From assembly GCF_041262525.1 (NCBI RefSeq), contig NZ_JBGCCK010000002.1:186001-250000 (forward strand): a stretch of 64,000 nucleotides of DNA. The letters are read 5' to 3'. Below the pieces are notes generated by a model. It ran no database searches and was not told the origin of the DNA. It worked only from the letters and a program-made list of their open reading frames with translations. This document shows, piece by piece, positions 51,223-59,400 of this stretch. Made by a program: the position numbers and the translations under genes. Position 1 is the stretch's first letter, and every line of letters begins with the position of its first letter. The stretch comes from Streptacidiphilus sp041262525 (lineage in GTDB: Bacteria > Actinomycetota > Actinomycetes > Streptomycetales > Streptomycetaceae).

Positions 51223-52233
51223 CTAAAGCTCGATCAGGACCTTGCCCACCGCGCCGTTCTGCACAGCGTCGTGCGCCTCCGCCGTCCGCGCCAGCGGGTG
51301 GACGTGCCACGGCAGGCCCGCCTCCTCGCCACCGCGGAGCGCCCCCGCCGCCACCGCGTCCTGGATCGCGGCGACCGCCGCCCGCTTCGCCGCGTCCGGG
51401 ATCGTGTAGACGAGAATGCCCAGCCAGCGCAGGTTGCGGATCATCGAGTCGCGGACCGGGACGGCGACCTCCGCGCCGCTGCCGTCCGCGTAGAAGGCGA
51501 CCGTGCCGCCGGTGGCGAGGACCGCCAGGTCCAGCTCGCGGTTGGCCGTCGGGGCGACCTCGACGATCAGGTCGACGCCCTGCGGTGCCGGCTCGCGGAT
51601 CGCCGCCGTGGCGTCCTGCGCACGGTAGTCGACGACGTGGTGCGCGCCGGCCGCCTCGGCCAGCTTGGCCTTCGCCGGGCTGCTCACCGTGGTGATCACC
51701 TTCGCGCCCGCCCAGCGCGCCAGCTGGATCGCCGCGTTGCCGACCGCTCCGGCTCCGCCGGCGACCAGGACCGTCCGCCCCGCCAGCGCGCCCGGCGCGA
51801 GCTGGGCGGGGCCGCCCTCACCCAGCGTCAGCGCGCGGTGCGCGGTCATCGCCGGGATGCCGAGGCTCGCGCCCAGCTCCAGCGAGGCGTGGTCGGACAG
51901 CGGGACCGCCTGGCGCGCGGGGAGCACGACGTACTCCTGCGCCGTGCCGTCCGGGCGCTGCCACGCGGCCTCCCAGATCCAGACGCGCTCGCCGACCCGG
52001 CCGGGGGCAACGCCCTCGCCGACGGCGTCGACGACCCCGGAGCCGTCCTGGTTCGGCACCTGCTGCGCCCCCGCGCCCAGGCCGGAGCCCGAACGGGCCT
52101 TCCAGTCGGTCGGGTTGACGCCTGAGAACGCCACCTTCACCCGCACCTCGCCCACGCCGGGCGTGGGCAGCGGCCTGTCGATCAGGGACAGGACGTCGGA
52201 ACCACCGCTGCGCTCGTACACGATTGCCTTCAT
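51223..52233 (-). CDS. Zinc-free MDR-family NADPH:quinone oxidoreductase
   Basis: 336 aa. Seen: MKAIVYERSGGSDVLSLIDR, FSGVNPTDWKARSGSG, PNQDGSGVVDAVGEGV, the nucleotide-binding VLVAGGAGAVGNAAIQLARW and GVDLIVEVAPTANRELDLAV. It lacks the cysteine cluster of zinc alcohol dehydrogenases, so it belongs to the quinone oxidoreductase (QOR) branch that reduces quinones or enones with NADPH. Single gene; divergence or operon partners are not evident, although the S41 peptidase gene lies 60 nt upstream on the same strand. Confidence 0.92.
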   Translation of the reverse strand: MKAIVYERSGGSDVLSLIDRPLPTPGVGEVRVKVAFSGVNPTDWKARSGSGLGAGAQQVPNQDGSGVVDAVGEGVAPGRVGERVWIWEAAWQRPDGTAQEYVVLPARQAVPLSDHASLELGASLGIPAMTAHRALTLGEGGPAQLAPGALAGRTVLVAGGAGAVGNAAIQLARWAGAKVITTVSSPAKAKLAEAAGAHHVVDYRAQDATAAIREPAPQGVDLIVEVAPTANRELDLAVLATGGTVAFYADGSGAEVAVPVRDSMIRNLRWLGILVYTIPDAAKRAAVAAIQDAVAAGALRGGEEAGLPWHVHPLARTAEAHDAVQNGAVGKVLIEL

Positions 52234-52293
52234 ACCGGGCGCAACTCCGACCGTCCCCTGAGTGTTCCCTCCGACCAGCCGGTTCTCCCGGAC

Positions 52294-53190
52294 TCAGCCC
52301 AGACGGGCGAGCGCCTCGCGGTGGGCCCGCTCCAGTGCCTCCGCCGCCGGGACCTCGATGTCCGGCTGGACGCCGGTGCCCTCCCAGTTGGTGCCACTGG
52401 TCGGGTTGATCGCGCGCCCGACCGGGATGGTGGCCTCCAGGTGCGGGTGGACGGTCCAGCCGTTACGCGGGTGCGCCCCGCCGCCGGTGCGCTCGCCGAC
52501 GACGACCGCGCGGCCGAGCTGCTGCAGGTCGTACGTCAGCTCTTCGGCACCGGAGAAGGTGGTTCCGCTGGTCAGCACGTAGACCGGCTTCTCCGCCCCG
52601 AACCGGCGGCCCGGCACGAAGGGCAGGGTCCAGGCCTGCTCCTCCGCGTCTGCCTCGCGCCAGTACTGGGTGTTGATGTGGGTCGGCTCGTCGAAGAGGT
52701 AGCTGCAGATGAACTGGACCGTGTAGGGGTCGCCGCCACGGTTGGCGCGCAGGTCGACGATGAGCGCACGAGCCTGCGCGGCGAGCGTCAGGACCGAGGT
52801 GAGCGAGTCCGCCGAGAAGCGCAGCGGGAACAGCAGCGGGGCCAGCTCGACGAGCGCGACGGCGCCGTCCAGCAGCTCGAAGCGGGGCACGCCGGCGCAG
52901 GAGTCCGCGGCGCGGGTCACCATCAGCTGCTCGGCGGCGGCGTCCTTGCCCGTGGGGACCGGCGTCTCATGGAAGGCCAGCCGCAGGTGCCGGTCGTCGT
53001 TGGCGGACTGCAGGTCCTCGGTGACCAGACGGCCGAGGGTCTCGGCGTCGCCCGCGGCGTCGTAGCGTCCTTCGGCCAGAGCGGCCCGGAGCTGCGTGGC
53101 GATCTTGTCGCCGAGCTCGGGAAAGACGTAGTGCTCGGCAACGAGATCGGCGGTCTGCCGGACGATGTCGGCGTGATCAAGGGAAGTCAT
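52294..53190 (-). CDS. S41-family (C-terminal processing/IRBP-like) serine peptidase homologue
   Basis: 298 aa, without signal peptide or PDZ domain. The N-terminal helical module VRQTADLVAEHYVFPELGDK is the S41 N-domain found in IRBP/tricorn-like members. The core follows: ALIVDLRANRGGDPYTVQFI and VYVLTSGTTFSGAEELTYDL with the predicted nucleophile Ser in TTFSGAEE, then RAVVVGERTGGGAHP. Probably cytosolic and a peptidase or a non-peptidase relative; the substrate is unknown. The 179-nt intergenic region upstream is comparatively AT-rich (TTAATTATATGA near 53241) and should hold the promoters of this gene and the divergent secreted-protein gene. Confidence 0.87.
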   Translation of the reverse strand: MTSLDHADIVRQTADLVAEHYVFPELGDKIATQLRAALAEGRYDAAGDAETLGRLVTEDLQSANDDRHLRLAFHETPVPTGKDAAAEQLMVTRAADSCAGVPRFELLDGAVALVELAPLLFPLRFSADSLTSVLTLAAQARALIVDLRANRGGDPYTVQFICSYLFDEPTHINTQYWREADAEEQAWTLPFVPGRRFGAEKPVYVLTSGTTFSGAEELTYDLQQLGRAVVVGERTGGGAHPRNGWTVHPHLEATIPVGRAINPTSGTNWEGTGVQPDIEVPAAEALERAHREALARLG

Positions 53191-53369
53191 GATCGAAAGT
53201 AAAGCGGACCGCCACCGCCCATCACCACTGCTTCTTTCGGATTAATTATATGACCGGAACGCTACAAGACGCACACGCACGGTGACACTTCCTGCCGAGA
53301 CAGTCGCGGTGTGTCCCCCGTACCCGGGCCCGGCGCCCGAGGTCCGCACCCGACGCACGGAGGTGCCGG

Positions 53370-53954
53370 ATGCGCGCCATAGCGCCCAGAACCGCCACGG
53401 CAAAGACCCCCACGGCCGCCGCCGCATGCGCTGCGGCCCTCGCGCTGACCTTCGGGCCGCTGCTCGCGCTCGCGCCGGGCGCGGCGGCGAGCGGGGTTAA
53501 CGGAGCCGACATCGCCCTCAACCCGTCGAGCGTGCGGCCCGGCGCGACGGTGGGACTGATCGTCAACTGCAGCTCGGCCTTCTTCGGCACGCCGAACCCG
53601 ACCTCCGTGTCCTCGATGGCCTTCGTGACCTCCGTGCACCTGCACCCGACGCCGGGCCAGCCGGGCTTCTTCTCCGGGGCGGCCACGGTCAGCAGGGACA
53701 TCAAGCCGGGCGACTACAACGTCTCCGGCGCCTGCCAGGAGGGCAACACCTCGCTGTCCACCTTCAGCGCCACCCTGGAGATCCGCGGCAAGGACCGCGG
53801 CCACGACGACCGGCGTCCGCACGGGCCGGTGCACACCGGCGTCGGCGGCAGCTTCGACCCTGGCAGCGGCGTGCAGGTCGCCCTCGGCCTCGGCCTGGCC
53901 GGTCTCGGCGGCGGCGCGCTGTACCTGAGCCGGCGTCGGCGCGGCGAAGAGTAG
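53370..53954 (+). CDS. Secreted cell-surface protein with C-terminal membrane anchor (sortase partner)
   Basis: 194 aa. Signal peptide residues 1-40 (AACAAALALTFGPLLALAPG with AAASG cleavage site). The beta-rich mature domain has SSVRPGATVGLIVNCSSAFF and GDYNVSGACQEGNTS, with two Cys. The charged linker GKDRGHDDRRPHGPVHTG is followed by VQVALGLGLAGLGGGALYLS and an RRRRGEE tail: hydrophobic segment plus positive tail as in sortase substrates, but no LPxTG or LAxTG motif is visible. The class F sortase gene follows 25 nt downstream. ATG 53370 follows CGGAGG. Function unknown. Confidence 0.82.
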   Translation: MRAIAPRTATAKTPTAAAACAAALALTFGPLLALAPGAAASGVNGADIALNPSSVRPGATVGLIVNCSSAFFGTPNPTSVSSMAFVTSVHLHPTPGQPGFFSGAATVSRDIKPGDYNVSGACQEGNTSLSTFSATLEIRGKDRGHDDRRPHGPVHTGVGGSFDPGSGVQVALGLGLAGLGGGALYLSRRRRGEE

Positions 53955-53979
53955 CGAGCAGCGAGGACAGGGGCCGTGG

Positions 53980-54609
53980 ATGGGGAGTAGCGCGCGACGC
54001 ATGGTTGCCCGCGGCGCGCTGGTGCTGGGCCTGGTGATCGCCGGGCGCGGCGTCGGCGGCGCGCCGCCGCAGCCCGACGCGAGCGCCGCCACCGCAGGCG
54101 ACGGCGTCTACTGGTACGCGGATCAGGACCGTCCCGCTCCCCCGCTGCCGGCCTCGAAGCCGCTGCGCGTGCGCATCCCCTCCATCGGCGTGGACGCGCC
54201 GCTCACCGCCCTCTCCCTCGACCGCGCCGGCACACTCAGGCCGCCGCCGGAGGAGCAGCGCAACCTGGCCGGCTGGTACGCCGGCGGCACGGCGCCCGGC
54301 AGTGCCGGGCCGGCCATCGTCGCGGGCCACGTCGACAACGCGCACGGCCCGGCGGTCTTCTACGCGCTCGGCTCGCTGCAACAGGGAGCCACCGTCGACG
54401 TGCTGCGCGCCGACCACCGGACCGCGGTCTTCGTCGTCGACCGGGTCCAGGTCTTCACCAAGGACGCCTTCCCCGACAAGCTCGTCTACGGTCCGACCCC
54501 GCTCGCCGCGCTGCGTCTGATCACCTGCGGCGGGGGCTACCGGCGCGGGCAGGGCTATCTGGGCAACGTGGTGGTGTTCGCGCATCTGGCGAGCCGCCCT
54601 GCTGACTGA
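53980..54609 (+). CDS. Class F sortase
   Basis: 209 aa, one N-terminal membrane segment (ARGALVLGLVIAGRGVGG). The catalytic triad of sortases is intact: His in AIVAGHVDNAHGPAVFYALG, Cys in LRLITCGGGYRRGQG and Arg in the same strand region (YRRGQGYLGN). RVRIPSIGVDAPL is the class F signature start. Class F sortases are extracytoplasmic transpeptidases of actinobacteria whose natural substrates are mostly unknown; the adjacent secreted protein is the natural candidate. ATG 53980 is 25 nt after its stop; same operon. Confidence 0.92.
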   Translation: MGSSARRMVARGALVLGLVIAGRGVGGAPPQPDASAATAGDGVYWYADQDRPAPPLPASKPLRVRIPSIGVDAPLTALSLDRAGTLRPPPEEQRNLAGWYAGGTAPGSAGPAIVAGHVDNAHGPAVFYALGSLQQGATVDVLRADHRTAVFVVDRVQVFTKDAFPDKLVYGPTPLAALRLITCGGGYRRGQGYLGNVVVFAHLASRPAD

Positions 54610-54670
54610 GCGTCAGGCCGACCGAGCGTCAGGCCGACTGATGCGTGGGCGACCTGTGCTCTGGGTCACA

Positions 54671-54711
54671 TTGGTACGTGCAGACCTCTAGGCCATACTG
54701 ACTGGTCGGTA
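54671..54711 (+). promoter_or_regulatory. Promoter with TetR-type operator before the MFS gene
   Basis: TTGGTA (54671-54676) - 17 bp - CATACT (54694-54699) gives a plausible housekeeping promoter. Overlapping the -10 and start point, TACTGACTGGTCGGTA (54696-54711) is a 16-bp dyad (TAC.GAC..GTC.GTA) typical of TetR-family operators. No TetR gene adjoins it. Confidence 0.65.
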
Positions 54712-54753
54712 CTACCCTCCTGGCACGCTCCGGCTGCCGCCCTGGGAGGGCTC

Positions 54754-56424
54754 ATGGCCACCACCACCGCACCTGCCCCGTTCGTGCTCCAGCGCCTTTG
54801 GAGACGCGACCTCGCGCACTACCCCGACTCCGCCCGACGCTACGCCTACCTCGGCATCGTCGTGCTGACCACGGTCGTGCTCTACTACGCGCTCTACATC
54901 CAGTACGCCGTCGCGACCTCGATCATCACCAACTTCCACATGAGTTACCGCTACTTCGTGTGGATCAGCGTCATCGGCAACGCCGTCGGCGCCTTCGCCT
55001 CCCTCGTCGCGGGCCTCGCCGACCGCTGGGGCCGGGCGAACCTGGTCGTCTACGGGCTGCTGGTCACCGGCCTGCTCGTCTGCTTCGGCCTGCCCAACGC
55101 CCCCGACAAGACGACCTACCTCGTCCTCTTCGCGCTCGTCGGCTTCGTCGAGGGCATCGTGCTGGTGGCCACCCCGGCGCTGATCCGCGACTTCTCGCCG
55201 CAGCTCGGCCGGGCCACGGCGATGGGCTACTGGACCATGGGACCGGTCCTCGGCAGCCTCGTCGTCACCGAGGTCACCTCGCACACGCTCGGCACCGGCG
55301 CGGGCAGCGCCACCTGGCAGGACGAGCTGCGCTACGCGGGCATCGCGACGCTGCTGGTCTTCCTCGTCTCGCTCTTCGGTCTGCGCGAGCTGGCCCCCCG
55401 GATCAGGGACCAGGTCATGGTCTCGCTGCGGGACCGCGCGCTGGTCGAGGCCCGCGCCAAGGGGCTGGACCCGGACGCCGCGCTGCGCGGCCACTGGCGG
55501 CAGATGATGAAGCTCGACGTCATCGGCTCCGCCTTCGCCATCAGCGTCTTCCTGCTGCTCTACTTCGCAGCGGTGGGCAACTTCGTCGTCTACTTCGCGA
55601 CCACCTTCGGCTACAGCGAGCAGCGCGTCAACGCGTTGGCCAACTGGTACTGGATCAGCAACGCCGTCGCGCTGCTGATCGCCGGGCTGATCTCGGACCG
55701 GCTCAAGGTGCGCAAGCCGTTCATGCTCGTGGGCGGGGTGGGCAGCATCGTGGTGACGGTGCTCTTCGCGCTGCGCGCGACCCAGGCGGCCACCGGCTAC
55801 TACACCTTCGCGTGGCTCTTCGTCGGCATCGGGGTGCTCACCGGCCTCACCTACGCGCCGTGGATGGCGAGCTTCACCGAGACCGTCGAGCGGCACAACC
55901 CCGCCGCCACCGCGACGGGTCTGGCCGTCTGGGGCTGGATCATCCGGATCGTGGTCGCGGTCTCGGCGGCGTTCCTGCCGGTGGTCGTCACCTCGGTGAC
56001 GCCGCTGGTCGAGAACGGCGCGGCGGTCTCGGCGGCCGCCACCCGGGCGGCCCCAGCGCTGGCCGTCGTCGCGCAGCACAAGCCGCTCTTCGACCAACTG
56101 GCCCAGTTCGCTCCGACCGCGATCCCGCCGGCCCTCGCCGCGCAGGCGGTCCAGGAGGTCGGACTGCCCGGCCTGCAGACCGTGCAGGCGGAGCAGAAGG
56201 ACATCCTGTTCCTGCAGAAGTACGGCCCCCAGGTCGTCGACGCGCAGAAGCACAACCCGCACAACTGGCAGGTGTGGTGGTGGGTCTGCGTCGGCGGGCA
56301 GGTGCTCTTCCTGCCGTTCGTCTTCGTGATGGCAGGCCGCTGGAGCCCGAAGAAGGCCCGCGAGGACGCCGACGAGCACCAGCGCGCGGTCGACGCGGAG
56401 CTGGCCTCGCTGGCGAGCGAGTAG
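54754..56424 (+). CDS. MFS transporter with long extracytoplasmic insertion
   Basis: 556 aa, about 12 membrane segments. N-terminal VVLTTVVLYYALYIQYAVAT and motif A-like LVAGLADRWGRANLVVYGLL, then GYWTMGPVLGSLVVTEVTSH and AVALLIAGLISDRLKVRKPF (second motif A). Between the last two helices there is a polar insertion of about 90 residues (from NGAAVSAAATRAAPALAVVA to KYGPQVVDAQKHNPHNWQVW), probably outside the cell. Substrate unknown; family members of this shape transport organic anions or sugars. ATG 54754 follows GGGAGGG. The operator overlapping its promoter suggests ligand-controlled expression. Confidence 0.88.
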   Translation: MATTTAPAPFVLQRLWRRDLAHYPDSARRYAYLGIVVLTTVVLYYALYIQYAVATSIITNFHMSYRYFVWISVIGNAVGAFASLVAGLADRWGRANLVVYGLLVTGLLVCFGLPNAPDKTTYLVLFALVGFVEGIVLVATPALIRDFSPQLGRATAMGYWTMGPVLGSLVVTEVTSHTLGTGAGSATWQDELRYAGIATLLVFLVSLFGLRELAPRIRDQVMVSLRDRALVEARAKGLDPDAALRGHWRQMMKLDVIGSAFAISVFLLLYFAAVGNFVVYFATTFGYSEQRVNALANWYWISNAVALLIAGLISDRLKVRKPFMLVGGVGSIVVTVLFALRATQAATGYYTFAWLFVGIGVLTGLTYAPWMASFTETVERHNPAATATGLAVWGWIIRIVVAVSAAFLPVVVTSVTPLVENGAAVSAAATRAAPALAVVAQHKPLFDQLAQFAPTAIPPALAAQAVQEVGLPGLQTVQAEQKDILFLQKYGPQVVDAQKHNPHNWQVWWWVCVGGQVLFLPFVFVMAGRWSPKKAREDADEHQRAVDAELASLASE

Positions 56425-56433
56425 CGTGAAAGA

Positions 56434-56466
56434 CCCGAGGGGCGGCCGGAATGGCCGCCCCTCGGG
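56434..56466. terminator. Bidirectional terminator between MFS and amylopullulanase genes
   Basis: Perfect 14-bp stem CCCGAGGGGCGGCC (56434-56447) / GGCCGCCCCTCGGG (56453-56466) with a GGAAT loop, between convergent stops at 56424 and 56482. Confidence 0.9.
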
Positions 56467-56481
56467 ATGGTTCTACGACGC

Positions 56482-59400
56482 TCACTGCTGGACGTAGACC
56501 GCCACGGTCCTCGCGGGGATGGTGAAGGCGCCGGTGGCGGGGTCGAAGGACGCGGCCTTGACGACCGCGTCGGTGCCGTCGGCCTGGACGGGGTGGAGCC
56601 GCTGGCTCGTGCCGATCAGGCCGGTGAGGGTCTGGGTCTGCGCGGTCGGGGCCGCGTTGAAGACGACCGTGACGGACTTCCAGCCGGGCAGGCCGGCTCC
56701 GTCCAGGTGGAGCGTGATGACGCCGGGGATCTCGCCGGCCGTGCCGGAGAGCGGGTAGCTCAACCGCTGCTGGACGGCGGCGGCCGTGTTCAGCGAGAAG
56801 AGCGGCGTGGACGCCTTGATCCGCAGGAACTGCTGGTAGAGGGCGCTGGTGTCGTGCTGCGCCTGGCAGTTCGGGACCAGGGCCGGGTCCGCCAGCAGCG
56901 GCTTGGCGTAGGGCCAGAAGCCGAAGTTGGACGCGGCCGTCGGCAGGCCCCGGCCGAAGCCGTTGCCGTTCGCGCACTGCCACTGGATCGCGTTGAACCA
57001 GTCGCCGCTGTCGTAGGAGTTGCCGTCGAGCGACTTGCTGCGCAGCAGGTCGCTGCCGGCCACCGAGAAGCCAGGGCCCTGCGAGAGCGCGGTGGTGGCC
57101 AGGGCGAGCGCCTGCACCCGGGTCCGGTCGGCCATGGAGGTGCCGGTCGGCAGCTTGTAGGCGAGGGCGTCGTAGAGGTCCAGGTTGTCGTGGGCGTCCA
57201 CGTAGGTGATGGCCTCCCCGGGGGCGGCGGTGTAGCCGGCCGGCGCGCCGTTGTAGTCGATCTCCGATCCGGTGACGGTCCTCCCCGCGCTGTCGGTGAA
57301 GGAGTAGCGGGCGAGGTTGCCGGTCAGGCCCACCTTGATCTGGTCCATTTCAGCGAGCAGCTTCGCCTTCTGCTGCGCCGCCGTGCCGTTGACGCTGTCG
57401 CCGTTCGGCGCGGTGAACAGGCCGGAGGCGAAGCCCTGCAGGTGCGGGTCGGTGTCGAAGGGGCCGCCGCCGCGCACCGCGTCGCGCAGCCGGTCGTTGA
57501 AGGTGGCGATCCCGGTACCGGCCATGTTGGCCTGGGTGGCCTGCACGAAACGGGAGTTGTTCGCGACGGTGCCGAAGTTCCAGCCCTCGCCGTAGAGGAA
57601 CTCGGCCCGGCCGGTGTGGGCGAGGCCCGCCTGGACGTCGAGCATGGTGGCCTTGGGATCCAGGCCCATCAGGTCGAAGCGGAAGCCGTCCACGTGGTAC
57701 TGGGTGGCCCAGAGGCGGGTGGAGTCGACGACGAGCTTGTTCATCATGCTGTGCTCAGGCGCGGTGTCCGCGCAGCAGGAGTCGGTCGTCACCGCGCCGT
57801 CGGCGGAGAGCCGCTGGTAGTAGCCGGGGACGATCCGGTCCAACACGCCGGCGGCCGCCTGGCCGGAGGCCGCGGTGTGGTTGTAGACCACGTCCATGAC
57901 CACGCGCAGCCCGATCCTGTGCAACGCCGCGACCATGGCGCGGAACTGGACGGTGCGGGCCGTGCCGTTGGGGTCGGTGGCGTAGGAGCCGGCCGGGACG
58001 TTGAAGTGCCGGGGGTCGTAACCCCAGTTGTAGGCGTCGGTGGCCGCCTGCTTGGCGATGCAGGCCTGCTGCTGGTCGGAGTCGGCCGCGTACGAAGCGA
58101 GATTGCAGGCGGGGGTGGTCTGCTCGCTCTTCGCGTCAGGGACCGAGGCGAAGTCGAAGGCGGGCAGCAGGTGGACGGTGGTCAGGCCGTGCCGGGCGAG
58201 TTCGGCGAGGTGCCTCATTCCCGCCGAGGTGAGGTCGGTGAAGGCGAGGTAGGTGCCGCGCCGATTCGCCGGGACGGTGGCGTCGGCGACGGAGAAGTCG
58301 CGGACGTGCAGTTCCTGGATCTCCTGCTGTGCGGAGGTGATCGCCTTCGGTGAGCGGTCGGTCGCCCAGCCGCTCGGCGCCAGCGTGGCGGCGGACAGGT
58401 CGACGACCTCGCTGAGCCTGGCGTCGGTGGAGAGGGCGACCGAGTAGGGGTCGGTCACCTCGTTGCTGACGAGCTTCTGGACGCTCGGGGCCCAGACGGT
58501 GACCCGGTAGCGGTAGAACCTCCCGATCCAGTCGGGCACGCCGGTCACCGACCAGACGCCGCTGCTGTCCTGACGTCGCATCGGGAACAGCTTCGGAGTG
58601 GTCGCCTTCGCGGAGTCGAAGAGCTCCAGGGAGACCTGCTGCGCGGTCGGGGCCCAGACCGAGAGCGTCGGGGTGCCGTCCTTGCCGTAGACGGGGCCGA
58701 GCTTCGCCTTCGCGGCGGCCGCGCCGTAGAGCGCGTCCAGCGCACCGGGCAGTTGGACGCCGGTCGCGGCGAGCAGCGCGCCGTTCGCCTCGCGCTCGGT
58801 CATGACGAGCTGCGAGCGCAGCGCGAGCTTGACGCGGGAGAGGTCGCGCGGGTCGACGGTGAAGGCGGCGTACCCCTTCAGCTCGGGGTGCCTCGCGAGT
58901 TGAGCCGCCGACAGGCCGCTGCTGACCGGGAGCAAGCGGAGCCAGTAGCCGGGGTCGGTGGTGTCGCCGTTCTTGACGGCGATCGCGCCGGTCGGCGAGT
59001 AGACCAGCTCGGCGGAGGAACCTGCCGGAACCGTCGCTCCGAAACCCCAGGTGACCGGGACGGCGACGGTGCTGCCGTCGACGAACTGGGCCTTCGCCTT
59101 GGTCAGGTCGAGGTCGGCCGCGGACGCGGAAGCCTCGGGCAGCAGGTAGCCGGGGGTCGCGTTGAGGATCCAGATCTCGTGGCCGCTCTGGCCGAAGACC
59201 AGGGACTGGTCGTCGGGCAGGTCCTTGGTGTCGCCGTTGTGCAGGATGTAGCTGAGCGAGGTGGCCCCGGCCGCCAGCGGCACGGTGAAGACGTCGCCGA
59301 AGGCGTCGGTGCCGGAGGGCTGCAGCGGGGAGGTCCAGCTGGTCGGGTTGGCCGCGCCGGTCCAGTCGTGCAGGCCCCAGCCGGCGTAGTTGCCGTCGGC

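Noticed and set aside
53193..53238. CGAAAG...CTTTCG inverted repeat between the S41 and secreted-protein genes
   Set aside because: Arms of 6 bp about 33 bp apart; could be chance.
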